Shown in pieces: positions 35,634 through 44,198 of a stretch of DNA of 54,882 bases. Below the pieces are notes generated by a model that saw only the letters and a list, made by a program, of their open reading frames with translations, was not told the origin of the DNA and searched no databases. The translations under genes were made by a program, and so were the position numbers. The stretch spans positions 1-54,882 of the forward strand of contig JAMOZS010000012.1 in the NCBI GenBank assembly GCA_023667765.1, written 5' to 3'. Origin of the DNA: Roseburia sp. (GTDB taxonomy: Bacteria; Bacillota; Clostridia; Lachnospirales; Lachnospiraceae). The stretch's first letter is position 1. Every line of letters starts with the position of its first letter.

Positions 35634-36110
35634 ATGAAAACAGGAACCATTGTATTTTTGATTATTCTGGCGGTTGTCGTTATCGCCCTGGTAGTACTAT
35701 ATTTCTTAGGTAAAAAGGCACAGAAAAAGCAGGCGGAGCAGCAGGAAATGCTGGAAGCCAACAAACAGACCCTGTCCATGCTGGTAATTGATAAAAAGCG
35801 CATGAAGATTAAGGATTCCGGGCTCCCCCAAATGGTGATTGACCAAACCCCCAAGCTGATGAGAGGCACAAAGCTTCCTGTCATTAAGGCCAAGGTAGGG
35901 CCTCAGATTGTAACCCTGATTAGCGATGAAAAGATTTTTGACTCCATTCCCGTGAAAAAAGAAGTGAAAGCCGTTATCAGCGGTATTTATGTCATCGGCG
36001 TAAAGGGGCTCCACGGCAGAACCGAAGCGGCTCCGGCCAAGAAAAAGGGCTTTTTCAAGCGGGCCATGGAAGCCGCGCAGGAAAAAGCCGGCGCAAAACC
36101 TGTAAAATAA
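35634..36110 (+). CDS. Single-helix membrane protein of unknown function
   Basis: A 158-residue protein. It begins MKTGTIVFLIILAVVVIALV, one membrane helix, followed by a Lys/Gln-rich stretch, a compact domain with IKDSGLPQMVIDQTPKLMRG and IKAKVGPQIVTLISDEKIFD, and a basic tail. I have no function for it; similar proteins seem common in Lachnospiraceae. The start is the ATG at 35634 with AGGAGG 9 bases upstream. It is divergent from cls and ends in a terminator shared with the murI 3' end. Confidence 0.7.
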   Translation: MKTGTIVFLIILAVVVIALVVLYFLGKKAQKKQAEQQEMLEANKQTLSMLVIDKKRMKIKDSGLPQMVIDQTPKLMRGTKLPVIKAKVGPQIVTLISDEKIFDSIPVKKEVKAVISGIYVIGVKGLHGRTEAAPAKKKGFFKRAMEAAQEKAGAKPVK

Positions 36111-36125
36111 GCGTTTTTGTGATTG

Positions 36126-36156
36126 CAGTCAATATTCTTCAATATTGACTGTTTTT
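36126..36156 (+). terminator. Terminator overlapping the 3' end of murI
   Basis: CAGTCAATATT pairs perfectly with AATATTGACTG around a CTTC loop, followed by five T on the plus strand. It ends the 35634 gene. Read on the other strand, the same bases encode the last residues and the stop codon of murI. Confidence 0.85.
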
Positions 36157-36968
36157 GCCGATAGAATACCGTATTTTATGATAGAATTGGCAAAGCGTTT
36201 GAACTTCTCCGCGCCGTCGCTTACAAAGAACTGATACTGATTGGCGCCCAGCGTCGGATGCGTCTCATTCAGCAGACTCTTTTCTGCCAGCATTTCCTTT
36301 AATTCCCGGGCCGTCTCGTAGGCCGGATTCACCAGTGTCACCCTGTCTCCCATAACTCTTCCCACCGTGGAACGTATCAGCGGGTAATGAGTACAGCCCA
36401 GAATCAGGGTATCAATCCCAATATCAATCAGCTCCATCAGATATCTTTTGGCAATTTCGTCCGTTACAGGGTCCTCCCACAGGCCCTCCTCCACCAGAGG
36501 ACAGAATAACGGACAGGCCTTCTCATATATTGTCACATCCCGATTCAACTGCTTTATGTACTGGGAATAAATCCTGCTGCCGATAGTGGCCTCCGTAGCG
36601 ATAACGCCTATCCTGCCGTTCTTCGTTGCCTCTGCCGCCACCTTGGCTCCGGGCTTTACCACCCCGATAAACGGGATATCCGTCTCTTTTTCCAGTTCCT
36701 CCAATGCACAGGCGCTGGCCGTATTACAGGCCACCACGATGGTCTTTACCTGATAGGTTCTCAAAAACCGTACTATCTGTTTTGAAAAGCGGGTAACTGT
36801 CTCCTTGGATTTGCTTCCATAAGGTACTCTCGCCGTATCTCCAAAATACACAATTTTCTCGTTGGGTATCTGCCGCATAATCTCCCGGGCCACCGTCAGC
36901 CCGCCCACGCCGGAATCAAATACCCCTATGGGAGCCTCTTTCAGATTCGTAAAATTCTCCTGGTTCAT
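36129..36968 (-). CDS. murI: Glutamate racemase
   Basis: Makes D-glutamate for peptidoglycan without a cofactor. The 279-residue protein has both catalytic cysteines, in VACNTASA (C81) and GCTHYPLI (C192), the substrate-binding GVFDSGVGGLTV (D18, S19) and FGDTARVPYG. GAGGG precedes the ATG. A small membrane protein gene lies 20 bp upstream on the same strand and is probably co-transcribed. Confidence 0.95.
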   Translation of the reverse strand: MNQENFTNLKEAPIGVFDSGVGGLTVAREIMRQIPNEKIVYFGDTARVPYGSKSKETVTRFSKQIVRFLRTYQVKTIVVACNTASACALEELEKETDIPFIGVVKPGAKVAAEATKNGRIGVIATEATIGSRIYSQYIKQLNRDVTIYEKACPLFCPLVEEGLWEDPVTDEIAKRYLMELIDIGIDTLILGCTHYPLIRSTVGRVMGDRVTLVNPAYETARELKEMLAEKSLLNETHPTLGANQYQFFVSDGAEKFKRFANSIIKYGILSAKTVNIEEY

Positions 36969-36988
36969 ACAATAACCCTCTTATTTTA

Positions 36989-37336
36989 TCATTCATTGAT
37001 TACTTCTGTCTCTTCTCTGGCATCCAGCCAGTCCTTTATCGTAAGATACAGCCGACTGCGCACCTTAATCCGGCAGGAATCAGCCTGAAGCAATTCACGA
37101 TAGCCCTCCTTGCGCTCATCGGCCTCCTGATTGGCCGCGCCTGCGGGAACACCTCTTCCTGCAGTTTGCTCCTCTTCCTCCCAGACCACTCTGTAGGTGT
37201 CGGAAGTCAAGGTGAGCTCAGGATACAAAAATCCCCACCAGCCCAGCGCCGCACAGATTACAGCCGCCAGCTTTAGTATCCTTCTTCCTGGGTCAGATTG
37301 CCTCGATGGCTTTCGTATCATTTCCAATAATCTCAT
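36989..37336 (-). CDS. Small membrane protein of unknown function
   Basis: A 115-residue protein with a basic N-terminus (MRLLEMIRKPSRQSDPGRR), one membrane helix (about 21-39, ILKLAAVICAALGWWGFL) and an extracytoplasmic tail rich in Glu. I do not recognise the family. The start is the ATG at 37336 with GGAG 5 bases upstream; seven earlier codons are excluded. It precedes murI by 20 bp. Confidence 0.6.
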   Translation of the reverse strand: MRLLEMIRKPSRQSDPGRRILKLAAVICAALGWWGFLYPELTLTSDTYRVVWEEEEQTAGRGVPAGAANQEADERKEGYRELLQADSCRIKVRSRLYLTIKDWLDAREETEVINE

Positions 37337-37453
37337 TTCTTCTCCGTTCCGAAGCATTATCCCTCACTTTTGCTTCCTTTTATGATTTACTGAGATTATT
37401 GACCGCTTTTACCGTTTCTATTCCTGTTGTTACCTATTGGCCTCATCTTTGCG

Positions 37454-38146
37454 TCATTCTTTGTTATGCTTTTCCTTTTCCAGCCGAATTTGCCGGATAA
37501 TCGCCTTTTCCTGATTATCTATGTGAAGCTTAGCCGCCTGACACGCTGTGTCCTTATCCTTCCTGACAAGACTTTCATAGATAATTCTATGCTCTTCCAC
37601 CAGCTTTTCATGCTGACTGAAATCCTTGATATACTCAAAGCGATAACGATACATTTGCTCCGACAGATTATTCACCAGCTGTATCAGACGCGCATTGCCC
37701 GTAGCCTGCACAATAATATCATGGAGCGCCACATCCGCCTGGGCAATCTTCTTGGCGTCCCCGGTTTTCACCGCCTGCTCAAAGCCCTCACAGGCAAGCT
37801 TTAGCTGCTCCAATTCCTCATCCGTAATTCGTTCGCAGGCAAGCTCTGCACAGAGTGCGTCCATGGCGCGCCTCACCTCCAGCACATCATTCATGCTCTT
37901 TTCCGTAATCTGTGCAACCTCCGCTCCTCTTCTGGGTATCATCGTGACCAGACCTTCCAGCTCCAGCTTGCGGATTGCCTCCCTGATAGGCGTTCGGCTC
38001 ACTCCCAGCCTGTTCGCCAGATGAATTTCCATCAGACGTTCGCCGGGCTTTAACTCCCCGGTCAGAATCGCCTGCCTCAGCGTATTGAATACCACATCCC
38101 GCAACGGTAAAAACTCATCCATTTTCACCTGTAAATAATCCTGCAT
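37454..38146 (-). CDS. GntR-family transcriptional regulator (FCD/FadR subfamily)
   Basis: A 230-residue repressor or activator. The N-terminal winged helix (about 10-75) reads PLRDVVFNTLRQAILTGELK, then RLGVSRTPIREAIRKLELEG. The C-terminal FCD domain has the metal-ligand pattern Asp/His in ADVALHDIIV, His in EEHRIIYESL and His in AAKLHIDNQE, so it probably binds a small organic acid through a metal. AAGGAGG precedes the ATG. No clear target gene adjoins it; ispE lies upstream on the same strand with a 98-bp gap. Confidence 0.9.
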   Translation of the reverse strand: MQDYLQVKMDEFLPLRDVVFNTLRQAILTGELKPGERLMEIHLANRLGVSRTPIREAIRKLELEGLVTMIPRRGAEVAQITEKSMNDVLEVRRAMDALCAELACERITDEELEQLKLACEGFEQAVKTGDAKKIAQADVALHDIIVQATGNARLIQLVNNLSEQMYRYRFEYIKDFSQHEKLVEEHRIIYESLVRKDKDTACQAAKLHIDNQEKAIIRQIRLEKEKHNKE

Positions 38147-38244
38147 GATACCCCTCCTTTCCCGGAACTATCCTGCTTCTTCTCAGACACAACGCTTCCC
38201 GTCTACCTGACAGCCAAGCCTGCGCCCGCCATGATACATATGAT

Positions 38245-39117
38245 TTAAACCAGCTTTGTGACAAACAGCTGCCTGGCCAGCCCTTCCTTCTCCATCCTTG
38301 CACACGCCTTCCGAGCCCCTTCCCCGTCCTGAAAGATACCGAACACCGTGGGCCCGCTGCCGCTCATCAGGCTGCCCCGGGCTCCCAGCTCCTTCATCCG
38401 TCTCTTAATCCTGTCAATCACCGGATAGGCCTCTATCGTGACACACTCCAGGACATTCCCCAGACGCCGGGTTACCCCGTCCAGATTACCCTCTCTGATA
38501 GCCGCCACCATGCCGTCCACATCCGGATGCCTCACTCCGTCTGCCGCATCCAGATGCTCATAAACATATTTCGTGGAAACGCTGATATCCGGCTTAGCTA
38601 CCAGCAATATACATTCCGGCGCTTTCGGCAGCGCCGTCAGTTTTTCGCCGATTCCCTCCGCCAGAGCCGTTCCTCCCATCACGCAATAAGGCACATCCGC
38701 TCCTAACCTCAACCCAAGCTCCATCAGTCGCTGTGCGGGAAGCTTTAAATCAAACAGCAGATTCATGGCCTTCAATGTGGCCGCCGCATCCGTGCTGCCT
38801 CCCGCCATGCCGGCGGCAATGGGAATATTCTTCTTAAGAGATACGCTGACCCCTTCCTCAATTTGATATTCCTCCTGCATCAACCGTATTGCCTGATATA
38901 TCAGATTATGCTCATCCAAGGGAAGCTCGCCGCAGTCCGACGTAAGACAGATTTCCCCGGTTGTCCTGCGAAAGGTCAGTTCGTCATAAATCCCTACTGT
39001 CTGCATAATCATTTTTACTGTATGATAGCCGTTTTCCAATTTTCCTAATACGTCCAGACATAAATTTATCTTCGCATATGCCCTCGTCAGATATTCCCCG
39101 TTTCGATTTTCTGCCAT
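38245..39117 (-). CDS. ispE: 4-diphosphocytidyl-2-C-methyl-D-erythritol kinase
   Basis: A GHMP kinase of the MEP isoprenoid pathway. The 290-residue protein has AYAKINLCLDV (catalytic Lys16), the ATP loop PIAAGMAGGSTDAA (about 99-112), and a C-terminal MSGSGPTVFGIF. It has a strong promoter about 90 bp upstream (39209-39237). The ribosome site before the ATG is weak. The GntR regulator gene lies downstream on the same strand. Confidence 0.93.
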   Translation of the reverse strand: MAENRNGEYLTRAYAKINLCLDVLGKLENGYHTVKMIMQTVGIYDELTFRRTTGEICLTSDCGELPLDEHNLIYQAIRLMQEEYQIEEGVSVSLKKNIPIAAGMAGGSTDAAATLKAMNLLFDLKLPAQRLMELGLRLGADVPYCVMGGTALAEGIGEKLTALPKAPECILLVAKPDISVSTKYVYEHLDAADGVRHPDVDGMVAAIREGNLDGVTRRLGNVLECVTIEAYPVIDRIKRRMKELGARGSLMSGSGPTVFGIFQDGEGARKACARMEKEGLARQLFVTKLV

Positions 39118-39208
39118 ATTTTACTCACTTCTGCGCTGCTTTGTGCGCATCTTATGATTTGTGAATGCTTGTTCTTATGATGTATTTTGTATACATGAAT
39201 TGTATTAT

Positions 39209-39237
39209 ATTATATACACAGATTGCCGCTTCGTCAA
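39209..39237 (-). promoter_or_regulatory. ispE: Predicted sigma-A promoter of ispE
   Basis: On the minus strand TTGACG (39237-39232), a 17-base spacer and a perfect TATAAT (39214-39209). Confidence 0.65.
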
Positions 39238-39246
39238 CTCCCTGTA

Positions 39247-39276
39247 TCCCTCAATCTTGAGGGACTTGGCTGCTTT
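39247..39276. repeat. Dispersed 30-bp repeat, copy 2
   Basis: It contains CCCTCAA-TC-TTGAGGG and then ACTTGGCTGCTTT, matching 31301-31330 at 28 of 30 positions. Here the long outer left arm of the copy 1 hairpin is missing, so only a 7-bp stem can form. Confidence 0.6.
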
Positions 39277-39377
39277 CGCAGCATATTTCCATTCGCACGA
39301 GTGCGCATCCTATTTTTATCTCATAGGAAATTCATATACTTTAGCCCTTCACAGTAACATAGTATTTCCTATGATTC

Positions 39378-39424
39378 AAAAAAGCGTCCGGTGCCGGATA
39401 AGTCTTACCCGCATCGGACGCTTT
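39378..39424 (-). terminator. Intrinsic terminator of spoVT
   Basis: AAAGCGTCCGGTGCCGG pairs with CCCGCATCGGACGCTTT (two mismatches), and on the minus strand a run of T follows the stem. It lies 34 bp after the spoVT stop. Confidence 0.8.
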
Positions 39425-39457
39425 GGTTTCACCATATTTCAGGGAAGGTATTCTCTT

Positions 39458-40003
39458 TTACTGTTCCATCTGCCTTCCCAGGAAGCCGGCAGCGGAAAGC
39501 ACCAGCTTTTGCTCCACCTCTCCCATCTTGCTCTTGTTATCGTCCTCCAACAGCACCACGCTGCCGATAATGTCCCCTTCGCAGATAATGGGGGCAATCA
39601 TCTGATGGAGATAAGTTTCCTCCCCATCCTCGCTAACCGGAATAAAGCTCCTGTCACCCTTAGAGGCCAGGATGGTCTCGCGATTGTTGACCTTCTCCTC
39701 CAGCTGAGGGCTCACAGCCTTATTAGTCAGATGCCTGTAACCGCCTGCCGTGGCAATAAACTGGTCTCTGTCCGCAATCAATGCCGCATGACCGGACACC
39801 TGCGCAAGGCTTTCCGCATACTGTTTGGCAAAGGTAGTCATCTCCCCGATAGGGGAATATTTCTTTAAAATAACCTGTCCCTCCCTGTCGGTAAAAATCT
39901 CCAACGGGTCGCTCTCCCTGATATGAAGCGTTCTGCGGATCTCTTTTGGGATAACAATACGGCCAAGGTCATCTATACGACGCACAATTCCTGTTGCTTT
40001 CAT
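39458..40003 (-). CDS. spoVT: Stage V sporulation regulator SpoVT
   Basis: A 181-residue forespore transcription factor. The N-terminal AbrB swapped-hairpin domain reads MKATGIVRRIDDLGRIVIPK, then EIRRTLHIRESDPLEIF; the C-terminal GAF domain covers about 57-181 (GHAALIADRDQFIATAGG). Two-domain length and sequence fit SpoVT rather than the short AbrB. GGGAGA precedes the ATG. It suggests the host sporulates or descends from spore formers. The leader contains small dyads (GCATG...CATGC, GCGGC...GCCGC), but no sigma-G promoter was identified with confidence. Confidence 0.9.
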   Translation of the reverse strand: MKATGIVRRIDDLGRIVIPKEIRRTLHIRESDPLEIFTDREGQVILKKYSPIGEMTTFAKQYAESLAQVSGHAALIADRDQFIATAGGYRHLTNKAVSPQLEEKVNNRETILASKGDRSFIPVSEDGEETYLHQMIAPIICEGDIIGSVVLLEDDNKSKMGEVEQKLVLSAAGFLGRQMEQ

Positions 40004-40168
40004 AATGAATTCTCCCTTTCTTACCTGAAATTAACTTTTTCTCCTGCTGCGGCGTCTGCCGCATTTGCATGACAGCCATGCTGTTTTTACCTTATGGCAT
40101 GTGCTGTTAGTATCTGTAAGAAATGGCGAATTATGCATCCCGTTAAAATTTACGAAACGGATAAACAG

Positions 40169-40624
40169 CTATCCGACGATTGCCTCCTCCAGCACATCGC
40201 CCCGATATCTCAGAGTGATATCCAGATGCCTTTCTCCTGCCATCAAACGCTTTAAAAATACCTGGTCGCCTTCCCACAAATTCAAATCAAGCACCTCGTC
40301 TTTGGGAATCCAGCGAAGCTCTCCCTCCCGGCAATCCGGGCGCAATGTTCCTGTAAAGCCGTCAGCCGTAAAAAGATACATCTCCTCATCCTCGAAACAG
40401 TCCGAGCGGAAATGTATCAGACCTGCCAGCGTATAGGAGGTGAGCGTCAGGCCCGTTTCCTCATAAGCCTCTCTCAGCAGACATTCCTCCGCGCTCTCTC
40501 CCGGCTCAAACTTGCCACCGATACCAATCCACTTGCCCTCATTGATATCGTTTTTCTTTTTGTTGCGAAGCAGCATTAAATACTGATTATCTTTTTCTAT
40601 ATAACATAATGTCGTATTTATCAT
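40169..40624 (-). CDS. Nudix hydrolase (MutT-like)
   Basis: A 151-residue pyrophosphohydrolase. The Nudix box is complete: GGKFEPGESAEECLLREAYE followed by ETGLTL. The opening MINTTLCYIEKDNQYLMLLR resembles 8-oxo-dGTP diphosphatase-type members, so nucleotide-pool cleaning is the likely role, but Nudix substrates are hard to call. The second of two close ATGs (40624) is chosen because GGGG stands 6 bases before it and the family core begins there. Confidence 0.85.
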   Translation of the reverse strand: MINTTLCYIEKDNQYLMLLRNKKKNDINEGKWIGIGGKFEPGESAEECLLREAYEETGLTLTSYTLAGLIHFRSDCFEDEEMYLFTADGFTGTLRPDCREGELRWIPKDEVLDLNLWEGDQVFLKRLMAGERHLDITLRYRGDVLEEAIVG

Positions 40625-40787
40625 AGGATACCCCATTTTTCATTTTTATCTTTTCGGTCGGACGGACTCCCGACTCTAATAAGGTATCATCCTCCCTTCC
40701 CCCTGTCAATCTGTTTTCTTTTCGTTTCTTTTTGTTTTCCTCAAATGCCTGTTATCAGGCAATCGCTTTTTTAAATTCTGCAAGCCG

Positions 40788-42938
40788 TCAGGACCCTCCA
40801 TCATATTTTGTTACGACAGGCAGTCTTGCCCCCATTCTACATAATAATTCATTGCTGATGCTCCCGGCGTTATCTGCCACGTCAGGCGCCGATATTCCCA
40901 TATCATCCTGCCCGCCAATCAATATTGCGACATCCCCTATCGCCACATCCGGGGCATCCGTGATATCAACGGCAAGAGAATCCATACAGATTCGGCCAAT
41001 GACTGGCACACAATATTGTCTAATCTGCACGCTGCCGCTGCCGCAGGACAGATGCCTCGGATATCCGTCTCCATATCCCACCGGCAATATGGCTATCCGA
41101 CTGTCCCGCCGTGCAATAAAACTTCTGTCATAACCCACGCTGTCGCCCCTACATATGGAACGTATCAATACCACCCTGCTTTTCAGGGAAAGAACGGGGC
41201 GCAGCTCCAGCTTCCACTCCGTAATGTCCCCGGGGGAGCTGAGTACACCGTACAGCGCTATCCCTGCTCTCACATAATCGCATCTGAGACCCGGATAATT
41301 CCAAAAACCATAGCTACTCTGCACATGGAGTCTGGGAATGGCAATCCCCCTTTCCTTCAAGGCCTCCACCAGACTATAGAAGCTGTCAATCTGCCCTCTG
41401 GTAAACGAAATATCATCAGGCCTGTGGCTCTCCGCGCAGCATAAGTGGGTAAACATCCCCTGAACCTGTATCTTCCTCATATCAAAGACAGCCGCCACCC
41501 AATCCGTATTCCTGCTTTCTATACCCAGCCGATGCATACCCGTGTCTATCTTAATATGAGCCTTCACCCCAATCCCCCTTTTATTCAGGGCTTCGGCATA
41601 AGCAAAGTCTATCAGAGTCTGGCTCAAATCATATTTTTTCAGCTCGGACGCCCGCTGCACATCCGTGTATCCCAGAATAAGAATCTCACCTCTCACCCCG
41701 CATTTCCTAAGCTTAATCCCCTCGTCAATCGTTGCAACGGCAAACGCTCTGACTCCCATTCTGCTAAGATGGACAGATATTACAGAGGCTCCGTGCCCAT
41801 AACCCTCCGCCTTTACAACAGCCATCAATCTGCACATGGGCGGCATGGCCCTCTGCAGCGTTCTTACATTATGCTCCAGGCTCCTTAAATCTATTTCCAC
41901 ATAGGCCCTCTCGGTATTGGGATTATGCTTCACCTTCACGGGTCTTACTTTCTTCCAAAGCGCTGCCATCACCATGCCGGAGGACACAGATAGCAGACAG
42001 ACCGTCAAATAATGCACGGCACTGTTTTGCACCAGCAGCTTTTGCAGTCCGAACAGCTTTGCAAACAGCCGGAGGACCACTATCACCATAGGATGTATGA
42101 TATAAATTATCAGGGACGCCGTTCTGAAATTCTCAAATCGTTTTCCCCTGAAATGCAGAAGGGCATAAAACAGAAAAAATACACAGGGCAGTAAAAACAC
42201 ATACATACTGTCATGACGCGGCAAAGCAAAATGATGCAAGAGCATACCCTCGCTCAACAGGCAGATAAGACTGATAAAAAAACCGGCCATACTTTTTCCA
42301 GGGGAATCCCTGTAACGATGCTCAGCCAAAAAACCTCCCATTACAAAGAATACAGGCGCAAAAAACAGACCGTTTCTCGTATAATCAAATAATTGGAACA
42401 ATAGTTCATATAATCCCCGCAGCCCGGGAATCCTCTCTGTTATTCCGTAGTAGCTGTCTCCCAACAATCCCAGCACATAAAGCCCCAGCGCAGCCTCCGT
42501 GACCCTTTTATAATCAAGCTTCTTTACCAGAAACCAGGCGACAGTCCCTCCCAACAGGGAGGCAGGCAGATACCATAAATGATATAGTGTGCCGTCAAAC
42601 ACGATATCCTTAAGGATATTCGGCAACAGCGCATCCCTTTTAAAATAACCGTTATACAAATTAACAGGAAGATAAAACAGTATCCCTGCTCCATAAAAAA
42701 GAGCCGTCCTCTTCAGGAAACGGCGCAGTCTTTCCCCGTCGCAGGTATACCGGGAAATCAGGAAAAATCCCGACGTCATAAAAAAGAACGGAACCGCCAC
42801 ACGGGCCACAATGCGCGTCAGTATCAAATCACCCGTTTCAGTGAAAGAGGCAAGCGGCGATGTGTGAATCGCGATAATCAACAAAGCAGCAAGCATTCGG
42901 AATACGTCGATTCCCCCATAATTTTCATTTTCATTCAT
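40788..42938 (-). CDS. vanT: VanT-type membrane serine/alanine racemase
   Basis: A 716-residue fusion. The N-terminal half (about 1-335) is an acyltransferase-3 type membrane domain with about ten helices (IDVFRMLAALLIIAIHTSPL), thought to take up or bind L-Ser. The C-terminal half (about 340-716) is an alanine racemase-type PLP domain with Lys376 in MAVVKAEGYGHGA, VGYDRSF with the catalytic-Tyr region, and GYGDGYPR. It should supply D-Ser for VanG. AAGGAG precedes the ATG at 42938. The gene lies 56 bp after vanG, but vanXY, usually between them, is missing. Confidence 0.88.
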   Translation of the reverse strand: MNENENYGGIDVFRMLAALLIIAIHTSPLASFTETGDLILTRIVARVAVPFFFMTSGFFLISRYTCDGERLRRFLKRTALFYGAGILFYLPVNLYNGYFKRDALLPNILKDIVFDGTLYHLWYLPASLLGGTVAWFLVKKLDYKRVTEAALGLYVLGLLGDSYYGITERIPGLRGLYELLFQLFDYTRNGLFFAPVFFVMGGFLAEHRYRDSPGKSMAGFFISLICLLSEGMLLHHFALPRHDSMYVFLLPCVFFLFYALLHFRGKRFENFRTASLIIYIIHPMVIVVLRLFAKLFGLQKLLVQNSAVHYLTVCLLSVSSGMVMAALWKKVRPVKVKHNPNTERAYVEIDLRSLEHNVRTLQRAMPPMCRLMAVVKAEGYGHGASVISVHLSRMGVRAFAVATIDEGIKLRKCGVRGEILILGYTDVQRASELKKYDLSQTLIDFAYAEALNKRGIGVKAHIKIDTGMHRLGIESRNTDWVAAVFDMRKIQVQGMFTHLCCAESHRPDDISFTRGQIDSFYSLVEALKERGIAIPRLHVQSSYGFWNYPGLRCDYVRAGIALYGVLSSPGDITEWKLELRPVLSLKSRVVLIRSICRGDSVGYDRSFIARRDSRIAILPVGYGDGYPRHLSCGSGSVQIRQYCVPVIGRICMDSLAVDITDAPDVAIGDVAILIGGQDDMGISAPDVADNAGSISNELLCRMGARLPVVTKYDGGS

Positions 42939-42994
42939 TATGATTCTCCTTATTCCTCGCAACCGTCGCAAGGAAGCCGTCTGTATTGTCTCCC

Positions 42995-44044
42995 TTATTT
43001 GACATACAGGCCTATCAGCCTGTCCAGCATCTCCCCGAAGGACAGACCAATTCCTTTCATCATATTCGGATAACGGCTATGGGAGGTGAACCCGGGAATG
43101 GTATTTACCTCATTAAAAACAATTTCACCGGCAAGTGTCAGGAAGCAGTCCACTCTGGCAAAGCCCGAACAGCCAAGCACCCTGTAAATAATTTTGGCAG
43201 TCTCCTGTATCCGCCGCTCCGTCTCCTCATCTACCCTGGCAGGCATATAAATTCTGGACGCCCTCAGGGTATATTTCTCCGTATAATCAAAGAAACCGCC
43301 CGACAGCTCAATCTCATCCACTCTTCCCACCGTCAGTTCCTCCCTGCCAAGCACAGCGCAACCCACTTCAAAGCCATCCACAGCCTCCTCAACGATAACC
43401 TCGTCATCATGCTCAAAGGCAAGAGCAATAGCGGCATTTAATTCCCGCTCTTTCATTATCCTTGTGATTCCAAAGGAAGAGCCTGCCCTGACAGGCTTCA
43501 CAAAAAGCGGAAACTTTAGCTTCTCGATAATTTTCTGCATGGCCGTATTCCTTTCAAATTCCCTGAAGGTGACAGCTTCCGGAACGGATATTCCTGCAAG
43601 GCTCACCAGCTTATGCGCCTTGTCCTTGTCCATACACAGAGCGGAACAGAGTGTGCCACAGCCTATGACAGGTATACCTGCCAGCTCAAACAGCCCCTGC
43701 ACAGTACCGTCCTCTCCGTTCTTTCCATGAAGTACGGGAAATGCCAGGTCAATCCGCACCGTTTTGTACTTATTCCCGGAAAGCTCCAAAAAGCCCCCAA
43801 CGCGGCAGCTTTGAGCCACAGCCACGGGAGAAAGAACAGTATCCTCCTGAAACCAGGTATTGTCCAGAATATGTTTGTATGCTCCCGTGTAGTGATACCA
43901 TTCGCCATCTCTGGTAATGCCAATCGGATAGACTTCATATTTTTCAGCATTAATATTTTCCAGAACGGAACATGCCGACGCCAGAGACACTTCATACTCC
44001 GTGGATTTTCCTCCAAATAAAACAGCTATTTTCTTTTTTTGCAT
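42995..44044 (-). CDS. vanG: VanG-type D-alanine--D-serine ligase
   Basis: A 349-residue ATP-grasp ligase that makes D-Ala-D-Ser for vancomycin-tolerant peptidoglycan precursors. Motifs: VLFGGKSTEYEVSLASACSV, FPVLHGKNGEDGTVQG, FVKPVRAGSSFGITR, VEEAVDGFEVGCAVLG, FDYTEKYTL and FNEVNTIPGFTSHSRYPNMM. It resembles VanG much more than housekeeping Ddl (for example GITRDGEWYHYTG). The gene is followed by vanT. Upstream stands a terminator in the same orientation and a truncated vanR, so expression may depend on read-through. Confidence 0.9.
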   Translation of the reverse strand: MQKKKIAVLFGGKSTEYEVSLASACSVLENINAEKYEVYPIGITRDGEWYHYTGAYKHILDNTWFQEDTVLSPVAVAQSCRVGGFLELSGNKYKTVRIDLAFPVLHGKNGEDGTVQGLFELAGIPVIGCGTLCSALCMDKDKAHKLVSLAGISVPEAVTFREFERNTAMQKIIEKLKFPLFVKPVRAGSSFGITRIMKERELNAAIALAFEHDDEVIVEEAVDGFEVGCAVLGREELTVGRVDEIELSGGFFDYTEKYTLRASRIYMPARVDEETERRIQETAKIIYRVLGCSGFARVDCFLTLAGEIVFNEVNTIPGFTSHSRYPNMMKGIGLSFGEMLDRLIGLYVK

Positions 44045-44089
44045 CTCTTTCCTCTTTTCTGCGGATGTACCGCCGTTTCAGCCCAAAGC

Positions 44090-44136
44090 AAAAACACTCC
44101 TGCTCCGGTACCTTTATTGTACCAGGAACAGGAGTG
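44090..44136 (-). terminator. Intrinsic terminator immediately upstream of vanG
   Basis: CACTCCTG/CAGGAGTG and CTCCGGTAC pair with their counterparts (44095-44136; one mismatch, one bulge), followed on the minus strand by five T. Only about 46 bases separate it from the vanG start, and no promoter is visible there. Confidence 0.75.
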
Positions 44137-44198
44137 CCCTTTATCTGTTTTTCCATAAGATATTCTGAAGATTTTCTGCAAAATTTCTTACAATTTTC

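Larger units (their letters stand above)
39118..39457. other. 340-bp gap between spoVT and ispE
   Basis: No gene is seen. The gap holds the ispE promoter (39209-39237), repeat copy 2 (39247-39276), a 10-bp inverted repeat CATAGGAAAT (39322-39331) and ATTTCCTATG (39364-39373), and the spoVT terminator (39378-39424). Confidence 0.6.

Noticed and set aside
38115-38303. A 62-codon minus-strand frame between the GntR gene and ispE
   Set aside because: Trp/Arg-rich, overlaps the ends of both neighbours and has no ribosome site.
40740-40787. Terminator for vanT
   Set aside because: A TGCCTG/CAGGCA hairpin exists, but its T-tract lies on the plus strand, the wrong side for vanT.
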